DNA of 64,000 nucleotides from positions 753,001 to 817,000 of the forward strand of contig JAJFZO010000742.1 in the NCBI GenBank assembly GCA_021397835.1, in the 5' to 3' direction. The notes under the pieces were generated by a model. It worked only from the letters and a program-made list of their open reading frames with translations. It made no database searches and was not told where the DNA came from. This DNA comes from Moringa oleifera (lineage: Eukaryota > Streptophyta > Magnoliopsida > Brassicales > Moringaceae). Below are positions 1 to 12,559 of the stretch, in pieces (positions within the stretch are counted from its first letter, which is position 1; each line of letters begins with the position of its first letter). The position numbers were made by a program, and so were the translations under genes.

Positions 1-1060
1 AGATTGATCTTTTTTGTGAATGTTGTTCCACAATACTCAAATCTTATGTAGAAAATAAGGCATATTAGTGGTTTTTGTGGGCGAAAGGCGGATAATGTGT
101 TATATCATCTACTGTTTGTGGAGGACAATATATCATTTTAGGTGAAAGAGAAACAAATGGGAACTTGTGGAGTACTTCACTTTATTTTGAGGCAATTTTG
201 AGAATGAGGGTTAACTAGAAAAGCTATTAGGAATTTTCGAAATGAGTTTGCACTGGGATGGGGTTTAAGATGGGTAAGGGATGTTCTGTTAAATTTTGGC
301 ATGATGTATATTGTGGAGAAAATCCTCTTAAGGTACACTTTTGATCTCGTACTGTTTAGCTTGTCATAAGGTGGCTTGGGTGAGCAAATATGGGAGAATA
401 TTAAATAGTGGTGTGACTTGGGAGATGGCTGTTTTTCGGCAGTTTTTTGAGAGAATTGATACAATTGAACCTAACAATGGTAATGAAAACATGGTTGTTA
501 GAAGAAGGAACTATACCAAGAAGTTTCAGTTAAATCTTTCTTTCACATTAGAGAACTTTCAGCAATATAGTGAGATGTAGTCATTTTTATAAAAACTAAT
601 TTCGAAGGTTAAGATTCCTTCTAAAGTGGCAGTCTTTGCTTGGGAAGCGTCATGGGATAACCTTCTAATTATCAACAATTTATAGAAAAAGGGTTAGGTT
701 ATGATGAATATATGTTTCTTATTTAAGGTATAGGAGAAATTGATGAATGATATTTTCTTTTGGTGTGGTTGGACTGGATAGATATGAGATAATGTGTTAA
801 CAATTCTAACACAAAAGTAAGTGGTTTCTGGGTTTGTGCTGGTTAGGTCTCTATATTTCTAACACTAAGAGGATAGTTATGGTGTTAGTTCCTCTATTTA
901 TTTTTTGATGGTATGGAGAGAGGAAAACAAAGGCTTTTTCAAGGGGTGAGATCGCCTTAACTTTAATCAAGGATTAGATAGGTGATGCTTGAGTTTTTAG
1001 GTTATAAAGAATTTTTATGTAAATGAGGTGGACTTTATGGAGTTCATGGAGCTCTTACTC
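1..1060 (+). mobile_element. LINE (L1-type) remnant, C-terminal part of ORF2
   Basis: Broken + strand frames carry the order usual in the 3' half of plant L1-like ORF2. A stretch near 265-330 resembles the GKSVKFWHD motif. The zinc-binding reverse-transcriptase C-terminal domain (zf-RVT) follows at about 600-780: PSKVAVFAWEASWDNL, then a Cys-containing stretch and FFWCGW. Stops and frame shifts occur throughout, so it is dead. The 5' part lies outside the window. No clear poly-A tail or target duplication was found, so the right end is approximate. Family assignment is by motif recognition only. Confidence 0.7.
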
Positions 1061-4000
1061 TCTAACTAGCTAACTATATTTGTATAGTGGTGGGACCTCC
1101 TTGGTGCTAACCATAATGAAAATAAATATATGAACTTTGTTCACATATCACAAAAAATATTTTTTGTGAACTTGTTAAAACTTTCAAAAATATGTGGTGA
1201 AAGATTCAAAAAGAACTTCTCATATAAAACCACTATTGTAGAAACCAATTTGGAAATTTTTTTTAACAATTCCAATGATTTGAATCTTCTTCGTTCTAAC
1301 TATGCCGTTCATTTTTGTAGTCTTAATAGTTTTAAACCAGAAATACAAATCTTTGAGAAAACTTTTCTGTGTAAATAAGTTTTGGGTTCACTAATTTTAC
1401 ACATTAAAAATCCAAGTCCCAAGATCATACAGTCAAACAAGGACAATGTTGCGAAAGGTATGTCTTTTTGTTTCTCCCCTCTCTCTCATCCACATAAAAA
1501 GAAGCCGTAATTGCTGACACTCAATCCACAAAATCAATAATACCCCACATATCCTTATCCCCTCCATTTCAATCATAGTTACTCCAAGTGGACCAATATT
1601 GACTTCCCCTTCATCACTAATAAAACAAAAAGCCTCATTATTCAGCCAAGAATTTCAATATATTTCACAACCCATAAGTTATATATGTGTACCAATAAAC
1701 GAAATAGCCGAAATATATATATTTTTTTAAATCCACAAAACTATCTTCCTCTTAAATTTTCAATGCATTACAAATGACTCTACCAAAACCCAACAATTCT
1801 TGTTGAAACAAAGTCCACAAAAATCACCTATAATGCAGACAAGCATGATCTATTGAAAATGCAAGATTGAAAGGATCATGACGGAACAGTGCAACTAAAA
1901 TTTATTTACACCAAAAAGATTTTCTCAAAGGTGTGTCCCACTAGTTTACAACTATCAAGACTACAAAAATGCACAGGATAAAATGTTTCTTATAAAGGAC
2001 TTTGATTATTCATAGCTTTTCCTTTCTGATTAAACTACTCAAAAGTTTCCCCTAATTGGTTTTTCAAATGTTGGTTTTACATTCTTCTCAAATCTTCCGC
2101 CCACATGTTTTTAAAAGTTTTTATTGACTTTACAGAAAAGATTGATCCTCAAGAAAATATTAATGAGTTAATTTTCATAGCAATATTTGTTGTCCCTGGA
2201 TTACCTATTTGGAATATACTCTATTTTAGCATAACTCATCCCATTTTCAATGATACTGGCAATTCAAAATCAAATAGTGAAGTTCCTCAATACAGAGTTG
2301 TTAAGTACAGAAGTAATGAACAAATGGTTAGAGGATCTTCCTGGCAAGATCAGGCTTAAAGAAGTTCAACATGTGTAATTTCTGTCTTCAAGAAGCAAAA
2401 TCCATTATGATCAATCATTTGTGTCATCTTAGAAAGAGTGCTATCAAGTTAAAGCAAGCATTACTCCGACTCTAAAGTGGGGTAGGAGAAGAGGACAATA
2501 ATGAGGAAAGCAGCTCTTCCTTTAAGACGGATCTATTGAGGGGACAACTAGTGCATGACCCATTTGAATTTGGGAAAGTGGCTCTGCAGAAGTACAATAC
2601 TACAAGAAGTTCAACTCAGATAAGATATTTTTGGAAAAAGCAAATTTAATTTGGCAATGATTCAAAAGTAAACAAAACCCAGCTCAAAAGGAGATTTTTG
2701 CAGCCAGAAACTAAAGAAGAATAAAGAGAATCTTCTTTCAGTTTAGCTTAGTCTGGAGTATTTCTTGAATTATTTTGGAATCTCCATTTTGAGTTAGAAT
2801 AAATTTGAGTTTTTGCTTGCGTCACTAGAAAGTGGTCCCCCTGCAAGGATTCCTTCTTGTTCAGCTGCACTGGGGAATTTTTTTGCTCTTCAAAGGTCAT
2901 AAGGATCTTAGGACAGTTGCCTTCTAAATGGATACATCATAAAGGATGAGTGAAAGTTATTTTTGTTGTTGTCTTCTGAATCACTTGATAATTGTGATAG
3001 GGCTTACTTTAACTTTTCCTTTTAATTTCTTGTGATTCAAAAGATGAAGATAAAAACGAAGTCAGCTTGTCCTCCAGGATGAAACTACTTGGAGGACAAC
3101 TAGCTCAAAATCTTACTGAGTTTTGAAAAAGCAAAAGATTTTTCACAAAGGGAATGCCATAAGGAATCTTGACATATTCCTAAAACTAATTTAAGTTCCA
3201 AGATAAGCCTCGTCAAAAGGAGATTTTTTTTTTTTCAATAATGATATTGACATTATTCAGTAAATAGCAATATCTATACCTGGGAAGTCAAGAGGTTTTT
3301 TACTCTAGTTGAATTTGTGTATTTCCTTCTGCATGCTTGAAGAACAATTTTTGCTGTACATTTTGTGAGTATTTTTTAAGTATTAATATTTTGAAGAATT
3401 AGTTGATATCTAAGCTATAATAATAACAACAACAATAATAACATTGTGAATTCACTTGCTAGAGTAGATGTCATTAATATACTTTGTCTTTTCTTATTCA
3501 ATAGATCAACATCGTTTGCATATTGATTGTACCCAAAAAGTTAAATATTTTTGTTTCTCCTATGCTCTTTTGGTATTTAACCAAAGTAAGCGGTCCTAAA
3601 ACTTTAAAGCATTTTATGCATTTTTTTGATACAAATAAATAAATAAATAAGAATATACTCTCTGTTTCTACAACATAATAAGCAGCCCTGACCGTAGCCA
3701 CTCATGACCAGCATCAACTAATCTTGAGGCTTCATCTTTACTTTATTTGATTTAAGTAAATAAACAACCTTTTTGTTGTATTTGTTCCTTAGTCATTGTG
3801 CGCAAGTTCTTCTCTATAGGCCAAGTTTCTTTCATTTATTCTTTTTCTTATTCTTTTTTATTTGTCCTTTTTCATTTTACTTTTCTTATGAAATGCTTTC
3901 TAAGAAAAAAATTCTGTGAGAAAGGGAAAATTGAAATTTAGCTGTAACTTTTTTGTTTGTTGTTTGGCATGACTATTTGGGGTGCGGTGATTGATTTTCA

Positions 4001-5030
4001 GTTTGCCATATGTATAACATACCTGCCTTAATAAAGGTAAATTCTCCAAATTTGTAGGAGATATTTCTCTTTGCTGCATTTCTTCATTTGTATTATCAAG
4101 CAACAAGAAACCCTATTATCAAAAAAAAATAAATGAATAAAACAAAGAAATAAGATGAAGAGATCTGCCTTCTTTTAGAGCGTTTATCTTATTTTTCGTT
4201 CTTAATAATCGTATGATGGTCAGTTGGCTGTTTTGATGTAATAAATTTAATTTTGAGTTATGACAAATAAAGCATTGTTAGATCAGTTAAGGAGAAATTC
4301 TTGTTCCTTTCTATGATTTTGGTATGCAGATTATCGTGCGTGAAGTACTGGTAAAATGAATTTCAATGATTTTGGTTTTCCTTTTAACTCTTCATTTAGT
4401 GTTTTTTTATTTGTTAATGTCACTCATAAGTTCCCTTCGATTAATTGGCTTGCATCTTTGCGTCCATTTTCACATTCCCCTCAAGTTTATTGGTTTTCAT
4501 TTGTATCCTAAAATGCATAAAAATGCTAGCTCCAGTCGCATGTACATGTCTATTTTGTTTCTTTGTTATGGAAAATCATTTCTTCACTAATGCTGGTTAG
4601 ATGTTATTTTTTAAAGAGTGTTGATACTGTCAATAGCTGAGAGAGCTCTGCAATTACATAAAATTGGGGTGGATTAATTTCACTGGCAAATCTAAATCGC
4701 CATGCTCCATCTCTTATGATCATTTTAATTACATCTGTTGTGATGGCTCATGACTAATATCCATGATGCATCATTGAATTACCAGCAAGAAGTGATATTT
4801 TCTACGTTACTTTTTTATCATTGAATCTTGCATATAGTTATCCTGTACAGTCATAGTGCATCATTGTTATCAAATGATTGTCATGATAGTAATAGTTAAA
4901 ATTGCCATGAACATCACTATGATTATCACTAGCATTGCATTATTATCGTCATTGCCTTTGTGTCATAATATTGCTTCACCTCCAATTTATCAAATGAGGT
5001 GTCATCCTTCATACGGTTACCTGGCAGCCA
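1061..5030. other. Intergenic region with no recognisable gene
   Basis: AT-rich sequence. Short open frames at 1130-1378 and 2105-2359 resemble nothing I know and lack codon bias or supported splice sites. Two segments, near 2525 and near 3080, share a short phrase around GGACAACTAG, which hints at a diverged internal duplication. The last few hundred bases probably hold the promoter and first untranslated exon or intron of the downstream sucrose-phosphate phosphatase gene. An acceptor-like CTGGCAG ends at 5030. Confidence 0.5.
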
Positions 5031-5074
5031 AATTTGACTCTTCTGAATTTTCAGAGTCTAGGATAAACAAAGTT

Positions 5075-8000
5075 ATGGATCGGCTCAATGGTTCTGCGCG
5101 CCTCATGATAGTTTCAGATCTTGACTTTACAATGGTACTATTCATTTTTGAGATTGTTAATGGTCTAAGACTCTTTTCAGTGATTTTAAGGAATGTGGTT
5201 ACTTGATTGCAGGTGGATCATGATGATCCAGAAAATCTATCTCTTCTTAGGTTTAATGCACTGTGGGAAGCCTATTATCGTCATGATTCACTGCTAGTTT
5301 TCTCCACTGGAAGGTCTCCTAAACTATACAAGCAATTAAGGAAAACGAAACCATTGTTGACTCCAGATATAACCATAATGTCTGTGGGCACTGAGATTGT
5401 CTATGGTGATTCAATGGTAAGAGATGATGACTGGCAAGAATCCATGGATAAGAAGTGGAACAGGGACATAGTTACAGAGGAAACAGCAAAGTTTCCTGAA
5501 CTTAAGCTGCAGGTACATTTTCTAAGCCAATTGATGTTGGTAGTTGTGTATGACAGCCAGTTAATGTATCCAATGCATTATTTTCCTGATATCTGAGTAT
5601 TATTTCATGAGTATTACAAGGTGAAAGAAAATGACTATATTATCAATCCTATGTAAAAGGCTTCTATCATCTTGGAAATTGGTAGAGTGAACTTTGTTTG
5701 GGTTTATTGCAGTCAGAAACAGAGCAACGGCCTCACAAGGTCAGCTTTTTTGTGGAAAAAGATAAGGCTGTGGAAGTAATGAGAACTCTCTCAGGATGTC
5801 TAGAGAAACGTGGAGTAAGATTTATTTTGATTATCCAAATGTCAGTGCTGTTACATATTCATTTTAATTGTTGTTTGCAAGCTTTACTTGTTACAGTTTG
5901 TGCTTTGATTATGAAAAGATTCCTTGTTGACTGTCTTTCAATTTTTATTTTTCTCTTGGCCAGTTGGATGTGAAATTGATTTATAGCAGCGGGACAGCTT
6001 TGGATGTATTACCAAAAGGTGCTGGTAAAGGACAGGCTCTAGCACGTTTGCTTGAAAAGTTTAAAGCTGATGGCAAGATGCCTGTTAATACACTAGTTTG
6101 TGGTGACTCTGGAAATGATGCTGAGCTATTCTGCATTCCTGAAGTATATGGTGTGATGGTCAGAGCTTCGTATACATTTTCTTCACTTAGATCTTCTTTT
6201 GTATTCTCATTTTCATAGATTGAATAGTATTCATGTCTGGTTTTACTCATACTTTAAATTGCAGGTCTGCAATGCACAGGAAGAATTGTTGCAGTGGCAT
6301 GAAGAAAATGCAAAGAACAACAGAAGAATTGTTCATGCAACTGAGAGATGTGCTGCTGGGATCATACAAGCTATTGGTAAATTTAGTCTAGGTCCAAATG
6401 TGTCTCCGAGGGATACTAGGGACATCCAGAACTTCAAATTACAAAATTTCAATCCTAGTCATGAGGTAGTGAAGTTTTATTTGTCTTACGAGAGGTGGCG
6501 ACGTGCGGAAGTTGAGCAGTCTAAGCACTATATACAAAATTTAAAATCAATCTTTGTAAGTCTTAGTAGTCTATTCAAACTTTGAAAATCAATCTTTGTG
6601 AGTGTGATTCTTTTTTTTTTTTTTTGGTTCGTTTCTCAATTATATTATAAATAATTGTCTTCAATTTGTGCATTTTACCTTTATTAGTAATCTCACTAGA
6701 TGCAGAAGTCTGCCAGATGGAATCGGTGCAGTTCTTCAATTATGTTTAGCAGAAATCACAGAAACATTAGGGATGCATTGTTATGTGTTTGTATGTTGAA
6801 GATGCATATCCATGAGAATGAAGAAGTTATATAGATTGAGATAGTAAGTAAGAAAGTACTTGAAAGTTTATTGTCAACAAAAATATGATAGAGAAGACAT
6901 TTGTAATCTCCTTTAACTCTAGAAGAAAAAGAAAGGCATAGATGAAAGAAGAGTTGAGTGCTGGCCCTTTCATTGGTTCTGAGATATAAATGTTTAAGGG
7001 CTTCAATTCCTAAATATGGTTGGTTTCCTTCTAGCACTCTTCACATGTCCTCATGTTCCTTGCAAATTTTACCTGTTTTTTGGTAGCCTTTGCATTTATT
7101 CCCTTCAGGGAAGTGCTGAAATTTAACAGCTTATGTTTCAATTCTGTTTGCTGGCCCCCAGTATCCACTGGGTACTTTTGTTCATCCTTCAGGAGTTGAG
7201 CGACCTATGCATCAGTGGATAGATTCCTTGGAAACATTATATGGGGACAAGCAAGGAACAAAACATTCTATTTGGGTGGATAGAGTTTCCTCAGCACAAA
7301 TTGGTTCAGACACATGGCTTGTGAAGTTTGATAAGTGGGAGTTATGTGGTAAGAGTTTCTAGACTCCTAGTGTTGCCTTTGTTGTTTACCTTGCCGTCCT
7401 GTATATTATCTAGCATTTTATGTTCTACGTTTTATTACTCAACGTGGTATGAATCCGTGGTTTTCGTTCCCTTTACTGCTCATTTTATATATGTTAAGCA
7501 TGAATATCCAAAATTTTGGAATCTCAACACATTGATTTTTGTTTGATTTCTGTCTCATGCTTGCATAGACTCTATTAGCTCAAAACCTATCTGAACCTTA
7601 ACAGTTTCTAGTGATATTTATTCAGTATTTGTTGCATAGCCTCTTCAAAATAATGAAATAGGTCTATTTAAGTACCTGTCTTTCAATCTCTGTCAAGCTT
7701 TAGGAGCTGGAATAGTAGAATCGCTGCAACACCAACTTGCTGATGCCATTTGCAAATTGGGCAAACTAATGATGAAAGTATCATTGTTCATTAAAGCATA
7801 ATTTGGATCTGATACAATATTGATCACCAACTCCAAACAAGTCACCTACTCTTACATTGCTCAATATTCAAAAGAATTCATGTCATGTTTATTTTCTTTT
7901 AAAATACTTGTATGTATGAAAGGTTCAGATTGCTGATACCAAACATTTAATCTATGCAAGTTATCAGGTTAAACAGACAATATCAACTGACTTATAAACT

Positions 8001-8858
8001 CTGCACCAATAACTATAAAAAAAAAAAAAAAAACTTGAAAAGAGAAAAAGAAGAAAGATACGTGCAAACAGGTTGATAGAAAAGATTCTTTGTTTATTGT
8101 GAAGGACTCGTATATGGTGTCAAAGAACCTTTTAAGGAGAAATGACTTGGTTCATGTTTCTTGCTTGAAGCTTTGTGGTACTTAAAGGGTTTCTGTATTA
8201 TTGAGTCTTCATGATAAAATTGCTTCTAATAAGGCAAAACCACATATTCAACATGTAAATTTTCTTGAAGTCAAAGGGTATTTTAGTTTCGATTAACTGC
8301 AGTAGTTTCCCTCTTCACTCTCCCTACTCAAGTGGGAATGAGGGCCCAATTAATGCAGCTTGATGTCTGAGAAGTCCATTTGGATGTGCAAAACCATCAT
8401 TTACTTCGTAACCTTACTTGGAATATGGTATCATAGAGTCTTTGTTTCTCTTTACATTTCAATTATTGGACTCTCACTTGAACCTGTACTTATCCAACAA
8501 TGACTTTGCTAAAATAACTGATGTTGTATTATCAACTTTAACTGAGAATTCTTCTTGTTTCCTTCACTTGTGATCATTACTGATTGGTATTGTAGGGAAG
8601 CAGCGGCAATGCTGCCTGACAACAATACTACTCAGTTCAACAGTAAGATCAGTACTTTTTATTCTTCAAACATCAGCCATTTCATTGATTCACTACCTGA
8701 TTGCTGTGTCAGAAATCTTTGAATCTGGTAAATCATTTCATCCCGTTTTGGTTTGTCGCAAGCAGGCCCATGTACCAGATGGATTCACATGGGTGCACAT
8801 GCAGCAGACATGGTTGGCTATCTCAGGAGCAGAAGACGAAACAACGTGGGTTTTTTAG
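5075..8858 (+). CDS. SPP: Sucrose-phosphate phosphatase (SPP), 8 coding exons
   Basis: Removes phosphate from sucrose-6-phosphate in the cytosol, the last step of sucrose synthesis after sucrose-phosphate synthase. Exons: 5075-5134, 5213-5512, 5713-5814, 5964-6158, 6265-6555, 7162-7348, 8596-8642, 8766-8858; all introns are GT-AG, and the sum is 424 codons plus stop, the usual plant length. HAD phosphatase motifs: DLDFT at residues 15-19 (nucleophile D15, D17), STGRS at 51-55, KGAGKG at 172-177 and CGDSGNDAE at 200-208. The C-terminal SPP domain begins around [14 protein letters not shown]. The ATG at 5075 gives the family's usual N-terminus ([10 protein letters not shown]). An acceptor-like CTGGCAG ending at 5030 suggests a 5'-UTR intron. 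Odd points: a 47-nt exon 7 after a 1247-nt intron, and Phe between the two motif I aspartates and the Thr, where I recall His or Asn. Confidence 0.96.
7349..8595 (+). other. Long intron 6 of the SPP gene
   Basis: At 1247 nt this is the longest intron of the gene. It begins GTAAGAG and ends TTGTAG, and splits a glycine codon in phase 1. It holds a poly-A run near 8017-8033 and no recognisable coding sequence or transposon end. The next intron (8643-8765, 123 nt) has two possible acceptors. Only the one ending at 8765 keeps the conserved GFTWVH reading frame. Confidence 0.8.
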
Positions 8859-10639
8859 TACACGATTTATCTCCAGATTAGATCTCTCAAAAGTGGTATC
8901 AACATTGTTACACCTTTTTACCCTTTCATGAATAAGTTTGTGACCACATACTTGATTTGGCCAATGCTCCATCCTTTTATCATTTTAGCAACTGTGATTT
9001 ATTCTAGCAAGAAATGCAGACTCAATAATTTGCAAAAGAGCCAATAGGATACAAGATAGCTGTATCAATGCTCAATCATAGTTTCATGCTTGCACTACTG
9101 TTGAATCTTCCAGCTTCATATATATTTTCGACCTATGCAATTTTTTGAAGTGGGACTGAAAAACAATTCATATATTTTTTTAATATCTAATTAATAAATA
9201 AGTTAAAACATTGAGTAAGTGTTAAAATGTTCTATTACAGAAGTGACTAATGTAATTTAATTTTATATAACAGGAATATTCAAAGTTCTCTCACATTTCT
9301 AGGATTTAATAAATAGCATTCACATAAAGTTGATAAGATCATGTGCAGCAAGTGATTTTTAGGTGAATTCCAATTACATGTATTTGTACTTCAAATCCGT
9401 ATCTATGCAATGTGTGAGAGAATGAACATAATAAGGATAGAATACTGCTTATCAATAAATACAAAGATTTATGTTTGTTATTTTTAATCTTTTTCAGCTT
9501 GAATTTTCTGGACACAATTGAGTATTATAAAGGTTTTTTTCTCAAAAAATAATAAAAAATTATCAATTCCCACATAATTTTTATGAAATAATAATAATAA
9601 AAGAAGGATGTGAGATTGCCTGGGAAACAGCACTAAGTTAGGCTTTTTAGTGTCCTGAAAATAAGTGCTGACTGTGGTTGGGTGCTGCTTTTGGTAACTT
9701 CTTTTTTTAAAAAAAAATAAGAAAAGTAGATATGTTTTGAAGATCTTTTCCAATCAATCAAAATTGTTTTATTCCTTTAATCTTATGTAAAAAAATAAAA
9801 AATAAAAAATAAAAAATCTTTTTATTCAACCATTATACTTGGAGTTAAGTTTTATTCGTAAGAAACATAATCAAGGATTCTATCCATTTACATATAATTG
9901 GTTTTTAATTATGCGTAGAGATGAAAAACATCTATAAATTTTATAAAGTCCTATTTATTTTTTAAAAAAATTCAAAAAACTTTAAAGTATGAAATCATCT
10001 ACTCCTAACCAGAAGTATTTGCACCCCTCAAAAATCTTCATATTTCCCTTCCCATGCTAGCCAAAAATTGAAAACAGGAATTAATGCAGTAAACTTTCTT
10101 CCTTGTTTTTTAAGTCTTAATACCTTTAATTCGGTAGTCCCCAAGCGCGACACCACTCACTCTTGTCCAATCAAAGCAAGCACATCCTCCTAAATCTGTG
10201 TAAACCATTTACACTATAACAACGTAAACATCCATTGACTAGAGAGTTGGACTATCAAGATTTACAACACTAGTTGTCTTGTTTGATCAAATTTGTAGGG
10301 TTTTTTTTTTTTTTTAAATCTTATCAATTTATGAGTGGAATATCTCAGTTTTTTATCAAGTTCATTTGCTATTATTGAGTTTTTAGCCATTTTTAATTAG
10401 TGGAGTTTTGGAAGTTGATTATTTTTGTCAGACTATTTAAGTCAAGTTAATTGCACTGGATAATACAGCTTCTTTGAAGTCCAACAATGGTGTTTCTCGC
10501 TTACAAAGTGCCTTCTGATCTTCTTAACATTACTAAAACTTTTATCTATTTAGTGTTCAACAGTGTAAAAGCCAAATGATCTTGGGACGAGTATCAGCAA
10601 ATTAATTGGTGGAAGTTCTTTTTGCTGACAAGATGAGTG
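8859..10639. other. Intergenic region downstream of SPP
   Basis: AT-rich 3' flank. ATGAATAAG near 8928 could act as a poly-A signal for SPP. Homopolymer and AAAAAT-type simple repeats occur near 9540-9830. No gene is recognised. From about 10440 the sequence may already belong to the leader of the copia element that follows, but no LTR or primer-binding site could be fixed. Confidence 0.5.
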
Positions 10640-12275
10640 ATCTTCAAGTCGTTTGCAAAATCAAGAAGCTCATCAACCAAAATCACAATACATGGTCAGC
10701 ATGTAAAACGTCTTACATGCAAGGCCACTATCTGTGGGAGGTTGTCAATGGAAGCGAAGTTATGTAGCCAGAGGCAGAAGACGCAATCGGCACCTTGCGG
10801 AGGTTGAAGATCAAAGCGGGCAAAGCAATGTTTGCTCTAAAGACTACAATCGAAAGACGTGTTGGAGCATATGCAGGATGCCAACACACCAAAGGCTACA
10901 CTTTTCCTTGAGAAGAATGACGCACAACTGCAATTTTTAGAGATGAGCTGCTGTCGGTAGCACGAGGTGACCTGACGATTGCCCAATATTTTCACAAGGT
11001 GAAGTGGATTTGCTGTGAAATTTCAAAATTGGATCCAATTGCTCCTATAGGGAAAAGTAGGATAAAAAGAATAATTGTCCATGGTCTGAAACTCAAATAT
11101 AGAAGCTTTATTGTTGCAGTACAAAGATGGCCAAACCAACCATCACTGGCTGAGTTTGAAAATTTGCCTGCCAGTTAAGAAGCTTTTGGCAAAGCAAACG
11201 AGTGGAGTTTCATTAAAGAGTGAGGAGGAAGCTCTCCATGCCAGCGAAAGCAAAAGGGAAGTCCAAGCAACATACGCTGGTGGACCTAAAAGAAATAATG
11301 ATAAGGTGAAAAGTCGTCAAGAAGAGGGGAGTTCTCGTTCAAACGGAGCTTCGAAGAATTATGGCAACACTAAAAGGTTTGAAGGAAAGAGTTACAACTA
11401 CGGGAAGAGGGATCAAAGTTTGTTGGTCCAAGAAGGTGGATAGCAAAGCTGCTACTTCAAATGCAAAGGAGAACTGTGAAGATGATCGGGATGTTGAAGC
11501 TTTCTTTGCTGCAAAAGAGGAGTTAGCTCTCACAATGACAACATCCAAACAAATTGATTATGAGAATAACTGGATTGTTGACTTGAGTTGCTCAAATCAT
11601 ATGAGGGGATAAAAAGAAGTTGCAGAATTTGACTAGATACAAGAGAAGCCATGTAGTGGTCACAACCGACAACTCAAAGATACTAATAGCTTACATCGGT
11701 ACTAAGGTAGTTTCTACCCAATACAGTGCTAACCAAATGTCTTTTTAAAATGTCTATCATGTCCCAGATATGAAGAAAATTCTATTTCTGGTAGCACAGT
11801 TAACATCTTTAGGCCACTTTGTTGTGTTTGGTCCACAAAATGTGAAGGTGTATCGTGATTTCCAGCTTTCAGAAAAGCTGATGATGAAGGGGTAAAGATT
11901 GGAATCAGTTTATGTGATGTCAGCAAAGTCTGCGCATTTGACAAGACTAGAGGAAATGAGACAGCAGATTTATCGCACATGTGGTTGAGTCACGTTAGCT
12001 ACTCCAAGCTAAATATGATGATGAAAAATTCGATGTTAAAGGGTTTTTTCTCAAAATCAAGTGAAACTAGACACAATCGTGCAGGATACCAGTACGATAA
12101 AGCACATCAATTACCATATGAAGAGTTGAAGTTTACAGCAAAAGAACCATTAGAGTTAATACACCCTGATGTATTTGGACTTGCCAAGCGGTCATCAATT
12201 GGTGGGATGAAATACATGGTGACATTTATTTATCATTTTTCTAAAAATGTCTTTGTGAAAGAAAAATCTGACTGA
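10640..12275 (+). mobile_element. Ty1/copia retrotransposon fragment (gag to integrase), degenerate
   Basis: The broken frames follow copia order. Gag (UBN2 type): YMQGHYLWEVVNGSE near 10720, KAGKAMFALKTTIE near 10815, LTIAQYFHKVKW near 10970. Protease-like: [13 protein letters not shown] near 11570, where the family usually has DSGCSNHM. Integrase N-terminal zone: HQLPYEELKFTAKEPLELIH near 12105, then GGMKYMVTFIYHFSKNVF. The zinc knuckle is largely missing: only the tail CWSKK remains near 11430, which suggests a small deletion. Sequence stops matching just after KEKSD at 12272, so reverse transcriptase and RNase H are absent. No LTRs were seen. It is non-functional. Confidence 0.85.
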
Positions 12276-12559
12276 TGCAACCACTTGTAAGAGAACAGTG
12301 AAAGTTGCATCCAAATTTATACTCTTGGAGCGAGCGTGGGCTCCCATGAGTGAGGTTTAAAGGAAAAGAAGAAAAGATGAAGAAAGAGGAGTTTTAGATA
12401 GGGAATAGAAGTTTGCTCTCATGAGGTGGCATATCTCCCATAATTCCAATATATATCTCAAAGACGGTTGAAAACTTGGTAAAGATCAAGATATAGCTTG
12501 CTAATAATCCGTAAAGTAAGCAATTAACCTAGTTATAGTAGATAACTTTTCTAATACTT
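12276..12559. other. Junction segment between copia and gypsy remnants
   Basis: No coding similarity. It contains a purine-rich stretch near 12358-12395. It may be the 3' end or LTR remains of the minus-strand gypsy element to the right, but no matching second LTR was found to prove it. Confidence 0.3.

Noticed and set aside
8701..8931. Separate 76-residue gene starting at 8701
   Set aside because: It overlaps the last SPP exon in a different frame; the conserved [11 protein letters not shown] frame is the real one.
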